A model generated the notes under the pieces. That model made no database searches and was not told where the DNA came from. It was given only the letters and a program-made list of their open reading frames with translations. From the NCBI RefSeq assembly GCF_023277745.1, contig NZ_CP086322.1, positions 4,588,001 through 4,652,000 of the forward strand: a stretch of 64,000 nt of DNA. The letters run 5' to 3'. This document shows, one piece after another, positions 8,984-16,883 of this stretch. This stretch comes from Streptomyces halobius (GTDB lineage: Bacteria > Actinomycetota > Actinomycetes > Streptomycetales > Streptomycetaceae). Made by a program: the position numbers and the translations under genes. Every line of letters starts with the position of its first letter. The stretch's first letter is position 1.

Positions 8984-10186
8984 GTGCGCAAGGAACGGGA
9001 CCGGGTCTGGGCCGGCATCGACGCCGGCAAGGCTCATCACTGGGCCGCAGTGGTCGACGAGACCGGAGCCACCTTGTGGTCGAAGAAGATCGACAACGAC
9101 GAGTCTGCCATCCTGGCTGCGCTCGGCGAGATCCTGGCCCTGGCCGACGATGTCCACTGGGCGGTGGACATCTCCGGCACGGCCTCCGCGTTGCTGCTGG
9201 CCCTGCTCGCAGCTCACGGCCAGCGGGCCGTCTACGTGCCCGGCCGCACGGTCAACCGGATGTCCGGCGCCTACCGGGGCGAGGCCAAGACGGACGCCCG
9301 CGACGCCTACGTCATCGCTGAGACCGCCCGCCACCGCAACGACTTCACCGCGATCGACGTGCCGGCCCAGCTGGCCGCCGACCTCGCTTTGCTCACCGCC
9401 CACCGCTCCGACCTGGTGGCCGATCGGGTAAGGATGATCAATCGGCTGCGCGACGTGCTGACCGGCGTCTTCCCCGCGCTGGAGCGGGCTTTCGACTACT
9501 CGGCGCACAAGGGTGCGCTGGTGCTCCTGACCGGCTACCAGACTCCTGCCGCCATCCGGCGCCGCGGCCGGGCCCGGCTGACGGCCTGGCTAGCCAACCG
9601 CAGCGTCCGGAGTGCCGATACGGTCGCCGCCACCGCCCTGGAAGCCGCTCAGGCCCAGCAGACCGCGCTGCCCGGCGAGGACATCGCCGCCCAGATCGTC
9701 GCCGACTTGGCGGCGCAGATCCTGGCCTTGGACGACCGGCTCAACCGGATCGACAAACAGATTCGCGAGACCTTCCGCAGTCACCCGCAGGCCGAGATCA
9801 TCGAGTCCCTGCCCGGGATGGGGCCAATACTCGGAGCGGAGTTCGTCGTGGCGGCGGGCGATATGTCTGCCTACGCGGACGCCGGGCACCTGGCCTCGGC
9901 AGCCGGGCTCGTGCCCGTTCCCCGCGACTCCGGCCGACGGACCGGCAACCTTCACCGGCCCAAGCGCTACAGCCGTCGCCTACGCCGGGTGTTCTATCTG
10001 TCGGCGCAGACCAGCATCATCCGCGACGGCCCGAACCGGGACTTCTACCTCAAGAAGCGCGGCGAGGGCTGCAAACACGTTCAAGCTGTCATCGCCCTCG
10101 CCCGACGCCGGGCCGGGGTGCTCTGGGCACTCCTGCGTGACGGACGGCTCTTCACCCCCGCCCCGCCGGTCGCGCAAGCGGCTTGA
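8984..10186 (+). CDS. IS110-family transposase (DEDD RuvC-like plus Tnp20 domain)
   Basis: A 400-residue protein starting at GTG 8984 behind GAGGAGGGG. The N-terminal RuvC-like DEDD domain shows GIDAGKAHHW (first Asp), VDISGTAS and [12 protein letters not shown] (the last two acidic positions). The C-terminal Tnp_20 domain has SLPGMGPILGAEFV and the SAAGLVPVPRDSGRR region that carries the conserved Ser nucleophile. Such recombinases move the element as a circle using the RNA made from the leader. It lies on the strand opposite the IS630 gene it interrupts. No frameshift or missing motif was seen. Confidence 0.93.
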   Translation: MRKERDRVWAGIDAGKAHHWAAVVDETGATLWSKKIDNDESAILAALGEILALADDVHWAVDISGTASALLLALLAAHGQRAVYVPGRTVNRMSGAYRGEAKTDARDAYVIAETARHRNDFTAIDVPAQLAADLALLTAHRSDLVADRVRMINRLRDVLTGVFPALERAFDYSAHKGALVLLTGYQTPAAIRRRGRARLTAWLANRSVRSADTVAATALEAAQAQQTALPGEDIAAQIVADLAAQILALDDRLNRIDKQIRETFRSHPQAEIIESLPGMGPILGAEFVVAAGDMSAYADAGHLASAAGLVPVPRDSGRRTGNLHRPKRYSRRLRRVFYLSAQTSIIRDGPNRDFYLKKRGEGCKHVQAVIALARRRAGVLWALLRDGRLFTPAPPVAQAA

Positions 10187-10200
10187 CTTCGTCATTGAGA

Positions 10201-10664
10201 CTCCTTCCACAAGGTCACGGCCTGCTCGTCGCGCTCGGCCACCCGCCGTGCGGGCACCTGCGGGCTGAATCCGAGCCGGTGCATCAGCCTGGTGGCACCC
10301 GAGACGCTGTAGGAGACGTGGAACTTCCGCCCGATCAGAGTGGCCACCCGCGCGGCCGTCCACACCTGGTCCTCCACCCAGCCATGCGCGGCCGGCCCTG
10401 CTCCAGGTACCCGGCCAGCTTCTCCAGACAGCGCGACGACAGACGGCACCGCGACCCGCTCGGACCGCGCGAGGCCAGGGCCTGCACACCGCCTTCCCGC
10501 CATATCCGGTACCACTGGTAGGCCGACTTCCGGCTCACCCGCAGCCGTTGCGCCACCTCCGGCGGCTTGACCCCCTCATCGAACAGCTCGGCCGCCTGCA
10601 TGCGTACCGTCTCCCGGCGCTGACGTCCCGCAGCGGTGAGCCCGCCGCCATCCGCATACCTCCC
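10201..10664 (-). pseudogene. IS630 transposase, N-terminal helix-turn-helix half
   Basis: Encodes the DNA-binding part: the first HTH with FDEGVKPPEVAQRL and SRKSAYQWYRIWREGG, then VEDQVWTAARVATLIGRKF with a second HTH. One base is missing in a GGG run after YLEQG, which shifts the frame between these blocks. Compared with the second copy of this end at 12.36-12.51 kb, the likely GTG start (at 10664) has become GGG. The gene is cut at its 3' side by the IS110 element after the codons LWKE. Confidence 0.8.
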
Positions 10665-10768
10665 CCACCACGAAGTACAACCAACACCCCAGCCCCATCA
10701 GGGGAACCAGGAAAGATCACCCTGACGAGCCGAAGTCAGTAAACGGCAAGCTCACCGCATATGCGGAA

Positions 10769-10806
10769 GCCGGGCCCGGCAGGGGCTGGTCCCTGCCGGG
10801 CCCGGC
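10769..10806 (-). terminator. Strong GC hairpin downstream of the L,D-transpeptidase gene
   Basis: A perfect 16-bp stem (arms 10769-10784 and 10791-10806) with a six-base loop, about 35 bases after the stop of the L,D-transpeptidase gene. There is no clear U tract, as is common in Streptomyces. It sits between that gene and the IS630 end. Confidence 0.7.
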
Positions 10807-10841
10807 CCGGCGCGGCTTCCGCGCGGGTGCGCTCGTACGCG

Positions 10842-11789
10842 TCACGTACCGGGGCGGCGCCCCCACGAATAGACGCGGTCGTCCTTGGCCAGCACGTCCC
10901 ACAGCTCCTTCGCGTCGTCGTATCGCAGGTTGACGCAGCCGTACGAGCCCCCGGTGGGGTCGTAAATGTTGCCATAGACGCCGTGGAAGGCCTGGCCGCC
11001 GTTGAAGAACTGGGCGAAGGGCATCGGCGAGTCGTAGATCGTCGAGTGATGGTTCTTGTGCCTCCAGTAGATCCGGTTCCAGCCGATGCGGGTCGGGTAG
11101 CCCGGCTTGCCGCTGCGGATGGGTACCGGGCCGAAGATGACGTCCTTGCCCGCCTGCACCCACATCAGCTGGCGCGGCAGGTCCACGCAGGCGACCAGGG
11201 CGTCCCTCACCGGGCAGCGGCCGGCCTCGTTGGGGGCGCGCCTGGCCTCGATCAACCGGATCCTGCCCCAGCTGCTGGGGCCGGCGAAGCCGATGGCGGG
11301 CTGGATGTCCTCCTCGGACTGCCACCTGCGGATGACCCGGCAGTCCGCCTTGGACTGCTTGCCATCCACGGGAAGCCTGAGGAAGCGCTCGAGCTCGCGC
11401 TGGTACGGGCCGGTGAAGGAGGCGCAGGGCGCCGACTCGTCCGGCTGGCGGGCGTTCTGCGCCTCCTGCGGCGGCACGTACTCGACGGTGGTGTCGTGGG
11501 TGTCCGACTGGTCCGCCGCGCCCTTCGGAATGAGGGGCGGGAGCGCCTGGTCGGGGGTGTCGGTGTGACGCTCGTGCGGGCCGGGCGGGATGCCGGGCAC
11601 GAGGGCTTCGAGGGGTACGGCCTGGCCGGCCGGCGGCGCGGGGTCGGCTGGGACGGCCTCGACTCCCTGCGCGGCTTGGGTGGCTTGGGCAGCGGTGCTG
11701 CCGCCGAGCACAAGCGGCAGCACTGCCGCCACGGCGACGACGGCCGCGATGGGCCGCCTTCTCTTCCTCGTATTGACGGCTGGAGACAT
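10842..11789 (-). CDS. Secreted L,D-transpeptidase (YkuD fold)
   Basis: A 315-residue exported protein starting at the ATG ending at 11789, with AGAGGA just upstream. It has a signal sequence with basic RKRRR and the hydrophobic run AAVVAVAAVLPLVLGG, then a Pro-rich linker. A peptidoglycan-binding-like segment follows (ELERFLRLPVDGKQSKADC to WQSEEDIQPAIGF). The C-terminal YkuD catalytic domain contains FHGVYGN and GGSYGCVNL, which supply the conserved His, Ser-x-Gly-Cys nucleophile and Asn. These enzymes make 3-3 cross-links in peptidoglycan or attach proteins to it. The gene looks intact although it lies between two IS630 ends. Confidence 0.92.
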   Translation of the reverse strand: MSPAVNTRKRRRPIAAVVAVAAVLPLVLGGSTAAQATQAAQGVEAVPADPAPPAGQAVPLEALVPGIPPGPHERHTDTPDQALPPLIPKGAADQSDTHDTTVEYVPPQEAQNARQPDESAPCASFTGPYQRELERFLRLPVDGKQSKADCRVIRRWQSEEDIQPAIGFAGPSSWGRIRLIEARRAPNEAGRCPVRDALVACVDLPRQLMWVQAGKDVIFGPVPIRSGKPGYPTRIGWNRIYWRHKNHHSTIYDSPMPFAQFFNGGQAFHGVYGNIYDPTGGSYGCVNLRYDDAKELWDVLAKDDRVYSWGRRPGT

Positions 11790-11989
11790 TCCGTCCTCTC
11801 TCCACGGTGGGCTGCGGTGCGCGGGACCGAGCGGGGCGCGGGGGGGGACACGGCAGCACGATCCGAACCGAACGGAATCACCCATCCCGCCCCCCCTGCC
11901 CCCACCGCCACGACACGCCCCCACACTCCACCCCGATGCCATGCCTTTCCGCCCACCAGGCGTAATGGCACAGGGCCGGACCGGGGACG

Positions 11990-12360
11990 TCAGGTCGCGG
12001 CGATGTCGCGCCAGGCCGTGGCCAGGGTGGTCGCCACGTCCGAAGCGCCGATGGGGGCGCCCTCGCGGCCTGCGGCGTGCCGGCCCGCCAGGCCGTGTAC
12101 GTACGCAGCGACCGACGCCGCCTCCCGCGCATCCAGCCCGCTCGCGAGAAGCGAGCCACCCAGCCCCGACAGCACGTCGCCGCTGCCGGCCGTGGCCAGC
12201 CAGCTCGTGCCGGTCGGGTTGCCCCGCACCGGACCGCCCACCGCGTCGGCGACCAGCGTCGTCGACCCCTTGAGCAGCACCGTCGCGCCGTACTCCGCCG
12301 CCAGCCGCCGTACGGACGACAGCCGCGCCGCCTCCCCCTCCTCGCGCGCCAGGCCCAGGC
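11990..12360 (-). pseudogene. nnrD: NAD(P)H-hydrate dehydratase, C-terminal fragment
   Basis: About 120 residues matching the C-terminal third of ADP/ATP-dependent NAD(P)H-hydrate dehydratase: VLLKGSTTLVAD, NPTGTSWLATAGSGDVLSGL with the nucleotide-binding GSGD, and HGLAGRHAA. The enzyme repairs hydrated NAD(P)H. The 5' two thirds are missing: at position 12361 the sequence changes abruptly into an IS630 end. The fragment has no plausible start of its own and is judged dead. The missing half is not in the window, so a deletion or larger rearrangement accompanied the IS insertion. Confidence 0.85.
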
Positions 12361-12507
12361 TGCCTGCATGCGTACCGTCTCCCGGCGCTGACGTCCCGCA
12401 GCGGTGAGCCCGCCTCCATCCGCATACCTCACCCACCACGAAGTACAACCAACACCCCAGCCCCATCAGGGGAACCAGGAAAGATCACCCTGACGAGCCG
12501 AAGTCAG
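12361..12507 (-). mobile_element. Solo right end of the IS630-family element
   Basis: About 147 bases that match 10597-10740 with two mismatches. They include the 24-base terminal inverted repeat and the trailing TA. They retain the GTG start and the first 20 or so codons of the transposase (RYADGGGLTAAGRQRRETV). Everything else of the element is missing. It truncates nnrD on one side and ends 77 bases before the sigma-factor relic on the other. Confidence 0.88.
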
Positions 12508-12584
12508 TAGGTGGAGGTATACGGTTCCGGTCCGCCCCCGCGCCGGGACGCCGCAGCGACCCGTCCGCCACCTCAAGGGGTGAC

Positions 12585-12772
12585 ATGTCCGTAGAACTGG
12601 GCAGCTCGAAGGGGCTTTCCGCGATTCCCGCGCCCGCACTGCACGCGCATGACCACGTGCACGACGACGCCATCAACACCCGCACGCTCTCCCACTCCCT
12701 GTTCCTGCGGTCGGCCTCGCTCGACAAGGACTGCGCGGAGCGGACATACGTCCGTGACACACTCATCGAACT
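12585..12772 (+). pseudogene. SigF/SigB-type RNA polymerase sigma factor, N-terminal piece
   Basis: Starts at ATG 12585 behind AAGGGG and encodes about 62 residues ending at DTLIEL. The blocks NTRTLSHSLFLR and ERTYVRDTLIEL are characteristic of the start of Streptomyces SigB/SigF/SigG-group stress and sporulation sigma factors. The frame then enters the first nested IS110 element. The continuation appears 4.1 kb downstream at 16884. The pieces join as LIEL-TP-PLVRY, the same length as LIEL-NL-PLVRY in intact relatives. Confidence 0.82.
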
Positions 12773-12794
12773 CCCCGAGGCTGCATATATCGCG

Positions 12795-13877
12795 TCAAGC
12801 CGCTTGAGCGAGATTCTCGGAGTTCTCCCCAGCGTCTCGGTTGGAGCGTTCGAGGATCTTGAAAAGGTGGCGACAGATCGCTCGCTTGAGGCAGCGTTGC
12901 GCGTCGCGGGAGGTCTTGCCCTCGGAGATTCTGCGGGCGACGTACGCCTTCGTAACTGGGTCGAGCCGCATCCGGATCAGCGAGATGGTGTGCAGGGCCC
13001 GGTTGAGCTGTCTATCGCCGCTGCGGTTGAGGCGGTGACGGTTGGTCAGCCCGGAGGAGGCGGGAATCGGCGAGACGCCGGCGAAGGACGCGAAGGCAGC
13101 CTCGGACCGGAACCGACCGGGATGGGACCAGCTGACCAGGATCTGCGTGGCGGTGATCGGCCCGACGCCGAGCAGGTCCAGGAGCTCGGGCGCCACCTCG
13201 CGGACCAGGGCGAGCATCTCGTCCTCGAGCTCCTTGGCCTCGGCCTGCAGGGCCTGGATCCGCTGGGCAGTGGAGCGCAGGGCCCGTACGGTCATGCGGT
13301 GCTCGATGTCCTGGGCCGGCCGGTCCCGGAGCTGGGCGCAACGGGCTATCTGGACCGGACGCTTGAGCTTCCGCAGCTCGGCGCGGAGGTCGTCCGGCGC
13401 GGACACGATCAGCGACTTGAGCTGGTTGATCGCGGCGGTGGAGGCGAGGACGGCTCCATGGCGGGTGGAGAGCAGGACACGCAGGGCTTCCCGCTCGCCG
13501 CGGAGCCGGGGCTGGATCAGGTGCTCACTGGACAGGGCTTCCTTGGCTGCGCGGATCGCGTCGATCATGTCGGTCTTGCGGCCGCCACGGACGGAGGGGC
13601 GCTTGGGCCGACAGACTTCCACGACGTGCTCACCGGCCTGGTCGAGGAAGGCGGCCAGGCCGGCACCGTAGCTGCCGATGCCTTCCAGGGCCCAGCTGCG
13701 ACGGCCGGGGATGTGGGTGCGGGCGAAGTCCAGCAAGCGCCGGTATCCGCAGGCGTTGGCAGGGGCATCGCTGCTGGCCAGTACGGCACCGATGGGGCTG
13801 ACGGCGGCTGCGGCGAGGGTGTCGCGGTGGGTGTCGACGCCGATGACGCCGTCTACCTGTTCTGCGAGCATGGTCAC
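12795..13877 (-). CDS. IS110-family transposase (leftmost nested copy)
   Basis: A 360-residue DEDD recombinase. The start chosen is the GTG ending at 13877 with AAGGAG eight bases upstream. The frame stays open to 13937. Motifs: VIGVDTHRDTLAAAA (first Asp), WALEGIGSYGAG, GRKTDMIDAIRAA, then in the second domain LLGVGPITATQILVSW and ASFAGVSPIPASSG with the conserved serines. The C-terminal RRISEGKTSRDAQRCLKR is a typical IS110 ending. It lies on the strand opposite to the sigma gene. Confidence 0.92.
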   Translation of the reverse strand: MTMLAEQVDGVIGVDTHRDTLAAAAVSPIGAVLASSDAPANACGYRRLLDFARTHIPGRRSWALEGIGSYGAGLAAFLDQAGEHVVEVCRPKRPSVRGGRKTDMIDAIRAAKEALSSEHLIQPRLRGEREALRVLLSTRHGAVLASTAAINQLKSLIVSAPDDLRAELRKLKRPVQIARCAQLRDRPAQDIEHRMTVRALRSTAQRIQALQAEAKELEDEMLALVREVAPELLDLLGVGPITATQILVSWSHPGRFRSEAAFASFAGVSPIPASSGLTNRHRLNRSGDRQLNRALHTISLIRMRLDPVTKAYVARRISEGKTSRDAQRCLKRAICRHLFKILERSNRDAGENSENLAQAA

Positions 13878-14288
13878 GCGGTTGCTCTCCTTCTTGGACG
13901 GGACGACCGTGGTCGGCGTCGGCCTGGGTGGAGTCACCGCGTGGCAGAACTGTGATGAGTCACGTCGAGATGGCGGACAAGCTGCTGATCAAGCCAACGT
14001 GGTGGGCCAGGTCGACGTCGACGTCCGGCAGACATCTCGGGGGCACGACAAGCCCTGACGAGCCGTCAGTTACCTTGCGAGTCATGCCGGAACGTCGACG
14101 CCGATCCTGGCAGCAGCCCAACCCGGGCCGCAGCCCCACTCTCACAATTACCTTTTTGGTGGCCCCGCAACGGGGCGCCCGGCCTCCGGAGCTGGCATGA
14201 CTTTCTCCCCCTGTCGAACGCATGGCCTGGGGGGTGGTGTCACCGACTCCGGAGGCATCGACAGACCGCTGATTAGCGCCTCTGTGTG

Positions 14289-15329
14289 TCAAGCGGCTGC
14301 TGTGAGTTGCTTTCGCTGGTCGCGTTTCATGGTCCGGTAGACCACGTTCGAGAGCCTACGTTTGAGGGCCCGGCGGGCTTCGGTGGGTGTCTTCCCCTCG
14401 GCGATCTTGCGGCGGTAGTAGTCCTGGCCGCGGCCGCCGTCCCGGATCTGGCAGATGGCGATGATGTGCAGGGCTGAGTTCAGGGCCCGGTTGCCGCCGG
14501 TGTTGAGTCGGTGCCGGATGTTCTTCCCGCTGGAGGCGTCCAGTGGTGCGCTGCCGGTGTAGCTGGCGAAGTGGTGCTCGGTGGGGAAGCGGCTGACGTC
14601 GCCGATGTGGCTGAGGACCTTGGCCGCGAGCACGGTACCCAGTCCCGGCAGAGAGGTCAGTGTCGTGCGTGAGGCGGCGAGGGCGTCGCGCATCTGGGCT
14701 TCGTTGTCCTTGACCTGGCGGTCCAGCCGACGGAGGTCGGCCAGCAGGTCGCGGGCGATGTCACGGCGGCAGTTGTCGGTCGCGGTGATCGGTCGGATGC
14801 CCTTCATCAGGGTGGCGGCTTTGTCCGCTGACAGGCGGGTGGGGGCGCCTCCGGGCAGCAGGTCGCGCAGGACTGCGTGCAGGCGGTTGGTGATGCGGGT
14901 GCGTTCGTTGACCAGGTCGTTGTGCCGTTCGGTCAGCAAGCGGAGGATCGTGGACTGGTCCTCACGCACGACCTTGCGCAAGTCGGTGCGGAAGAGGGCG
15001 ACCTGAGCGACGTGGAGGGCGTCGGCGGGGTCGGTCTTGCGGTCGCCGCCGGTGGCCAGGAGCCGGGCCCGGGCCGACAGCGTCGAGGGAACATCGACGA
15101 CGTCCTCGTCCGCCGCGGCCAGCTGCTGGGCGAGAGTCCGGCCGAGGCCGCCGGCGCCTTCGACCGCGAAGCGTCGTTCCGGCCACTGCTCACTCCAGCG
15201 CATCAGCTGCTGGAAGGTCCCGTCGTTCACAACGAAGCGTCGCTGGCTGATCTTGTGGCCTGCGGCATCGACGGCGACGGCCGTGTGAGAGGACTTGTGG
15301 GGGTCGATCCCGATCGTGATCACGCGCAT
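14289..15329 (-). CDS. IS110-family transposase (middle nested copy)
   Basis: A 346-residue recombinase starting at the ATG ending at 15329. The longer open frame to 15398 covers part of the leader RNA. Motifs: TIGIDPHKSSHTAVA, FAVEGAGGLGRTLAQQL and DRKTDPADALHVA in the RuvC-like domain, then SLPGLGTVLAAKVL and ASYTGSAPLDASSGK in the Tnp_20 domain. The end reads YYRRKIAEGKTPTEARRALKRRL. It appears complete. Confidence 0.93.
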   Translation of the reverse strand: MRVITIGIDPHKSSHTAVAVDAAGHKISQRRFVVNDGTFQQLMRWSEQWPERRFAVEGAGGLGRTLAQQLAAADEDVVDVPSTLSARARLLATGGDRKTDPADALHVAQVALFRTDLRKVVREDQSTILRLLTERHNDLVNERTRITNRLHAVLRDLLPGGAPTRLSADKAATLMKGIRPITATDNCRRDIARDLLADLRRLDRQVKDNEAQMRDALAASRTTLTSLPGLGTVLAAKVLSHIGDVSRFPTEHHFASYTGSAPLDASSGKNIRHRLNTGGNRALNSALHIIAICQIRDGGRGQDYYRRKIAEGKTPTEARRALKRRLSNVVYRTMKRDQRKQLTAAA

Positions 15330-15564
15330 CCTGACCTGGTGCTCGAAGCGGCAGAAGTGTGCGGTGGGCACCCTGACTTGAAGTAGCGGTCCACACATTC
15401 ATGCCTCTGTCGAGCCACACCGCGTGGGTGCCGGTCAGCGGCGGCACGCTAATCATGAGCCAGCCCCACGGGGGCGGCAAGGAGCTATGCGAGCCCGTGC
15501 CGACCGGCACCCTGGACGCTACGGCTGCAGACCGAGCGTCTGGGGTCGATTCAACAAGTCAGGG
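15330..15564 (-). ncRNA. Putative bridge-RNA leader of the middle IS110 element
   Basis: Non-coding 235 bases upstream of the transposase. Read on the minus strand, it contains a right-target guide TGATTAGCG, then a donor pair ACAGAGGC (identical to the element's right end) and CAAGTCAGGG (complement of its left end), about 22 nt apart. A convincing left-target guide was not found. The order matches the first element of the window, which raises confidence. Confidence 0.55.
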
Positions 15565-15665
15565 GCATGACCACCGGCTTGTCCGCAGGTCGGGAGGCTC
15601 TTCGTAATGTGGATGTGGCGATCGGTGCCGTGGGACGGCCGGGTGAGAACGACCGGAGGAAGCAC

Positions 15666-16868
15666 GTGATCGACGTCAGCGACATCGGCGCCTTCCTCGG
15701 CCTGGACGTCGGCAAGGGCGAACACCACGCCACCGCCGTCACCCCAGCCGGGAAGAAGGCATTCGACAAGCGGCTGCCCAACAGCGAGCCCAAGCTCCGC
15801 GAGGTCTTCGCCAAGCTGAGGGCCAAGCATGGCGCCGTCCTGGTGGTGGTCGACCAGCCCGCCTCCATCGGAGCCTTGTCGCTGGCAGTCGCCCGCGACG
15901 CGGGCTGCCAGGTCGCCTATCTGCCCGGCCTGACGATGCGGCGGATCGCCGACCTCTACCCCGGCGAGGCCAAGACCGACGCCCGCGACGCATTCATCAT
16001 CGCGGGCGCAGCCCGCGCGATGCCCCACACGCTGAGATCCATCGAGCTCGAAGACGAGACCATCGCCGAGCTGGAGATGACCGTGGGCTTCGATGACGAC
16101 CTGGCCGGCGAAGCCACCCGCATCTCCAACCGGCTCCGCGGCCTGCTGACGCAGATCCACCCGTCGCTGGAACGCGTGTTGGGCCCGCGAGTGCAGCACC
16201 CAGCCGTGCTCAAACTGCTCGACCAGTTCGGTTCCCCAGCCCAGATCCGCAAGGCCGGACGCCGCAGGCTGATCGCCTTGATACGTCCGAAGGCCCCGAG
16301 GATGGCCGAGCGGCTCGTCGACGACATCTTCACGGCTCTGGACGAACAGACCGTGGTCGTGCCCGGCACCGACGCGGCCGCACTCATCGTCCCCAGCCTC
16401 GCCAACTCGCTCCAGGCGGTGCTTGACCAGCGCAAACTCCTCGCCGCAAGGATCGAGAAACTGCTGGAGAACCACCCTCTTTCCGAGGTCCTGACGTCCA
16501 TGCCGGGGATCGGCGTCAGGACCGGAGCCAGGATCCTCATCGATGTGGGCGACGGCAGCAGCTTCCCGTCCGCCGCCCACCTCGCCGCCTATGCAGGTCT
16601 CGCCCTGGCGACCCGCAGTTCCGGCTCGTCGATCCGGGGTGAGCAACCATCCCGGAGAGGAAACAAGCAGCTTAAACGGGCCTTCTTCCTGTCCGCGTTC
16701 GCGGCCCTGGCCGACCCCAGGTCCAGGACCTACTACGACAAGAAGATCGCTCAGGGAAAGCACCACACCCAAGCCCTCCTCTGCCTCGCACGACGCCGAG
16801 CCGACGTCCTCTTCGCGATGCTCCGCGACGGCACCTTCTACGACCCCCAACCCACCCCCACGGGTTGA
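15666..16868 (+). CDS. IS110-family transposase (outer copy)
   Basis: A 400-residue recombinase. GTG 15666 with GGAGGAAG directly upstream is preferred to ATG 15567, which lies in the leader. Motifs: [32 protein letters not shown] and [15 protein letters not shown] in the DEDD domain, then [15 protein letters not shown] and [15 protein letters not shown] with the serine region. The ending is [23 protein letters not shown]. Its target guides appear to be TCGAACGCA (14214-14222) and GGGGGGTG (14229-14236), now separated from the gene by the middle element. Confidence 0.92.
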   Translation: MIDVSDIGAFLGLDVGKGEHHATAVTPAGKKAFDKRLPNSEPKLREVFAKLRAKHGAVLVVVDQPASIGALSLAVARDAGCQVAYLPGLTMRRIADLYPGEAKTDARDAFIIAGAARAMPHTLRSIELEDETIAELEMTVGFDDDLAGEATRISNRLRGLLTQIHPSLERVLGPRVQHPAVLKLLDQFGSPAQIRKAGRRRLIALIRPKAPRMAERLVDDIFTALDEQTVVVPGTDAAALIVPSLANSLQAVLDQRKLLAARIEKLLENHPLSEVLTSMPGIGVRTGARILIDVGDGSSFPSAAHLAAYAGLALATRSSGSSIRGEQPSRRGNKQLKRAFFLSAFAALADPRSRTYYDKKIAQGKHHTQALLCLARRRADVLFAMLRDGTFYDPQPTPTG

Positions 16869-16883
16869 CGAAACCCATAGGGG

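Larger units (their letters stand above)
8779..10200 (+). mobile_element. IS110-family element with readable bridge-RNA guides
   Basis: A 1.42-kb element whose borders can be fixed because removing it exactly repairs the IS630 gene. The string CTCC occurs at both junctions (8777-8780 and 10201-10204), consistent with a CT core dinucleotide as in IS621. There are no terminal inverted repeats. The first 200 bases are non-coding, and the transposase fills the rest with only 14 bases after its stop. This is the architecture of IS110-group elements whose leader encodes the bridge RNA. The element looks complete and potentially active. Confidence 0.88.
8148..10740 (-). mobile_element. IS630-family insertion sequence, interrupted by an IS110-family element
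   Basis: Both ends carry the same 24-base terminal inverted repeat: ACTGACTTCGGCTCGTCAGG starts the left copy at 8148, and its complement ends at 10740. The right end abuts a TA dinucleotide, as expected for IS630/Tc1 elements. The left end now reads CA. The transposase gene lies on the minus strand with its helix-turn-helix half at 10.2-10.7 kb and its DDE half at 8.16-8.78 kb. The two are separated by an intact IS110-family element. Each half also contains a one-base frameshift relative to the protein that can be pieced together. Some IS630 relatives use programmed frameshifting, so the shifts alone do not prove inactivity, but the insertion does. Confidence 0.9.
14280..15564 (-). mobile_element. 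IS110-family element nested in the leader of another IS110 element
   Basis: Borders are inferred from guide matches. GCCTCTGT occurs at the right end (14278-14285) and again in the leader (15403-15410). CAAGTCAGGG at the left end (15555-15564) has its exact complement in the leader (15371-15380). CGCTAATCA in the leader (15447-15455) is the complement of the flanking target TGATTAGCG (14270-14278). These imply a GC core at 14278-14279 and 15565-15566. The element is about 1.29 kb. Confidence 0.68.

Noticed and set aside
11878..12432. Frame joining the start of the IS630 transposase to nnrD-antiparallel sequence as a possible new gene
   Set aside because: It is out of frame with nnrD after the junction and shows no conserved sequence beyond the first 22 transposase codons.
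14161..14182. GGCCCCG-CAAC-GGGGC hairpin in the IS110 stack considered as a terminator
   Set aside because: It lies in the leader of the outer IS110 element and is more likely a stem of its guide RNA; no U tract and no gene end nearby.
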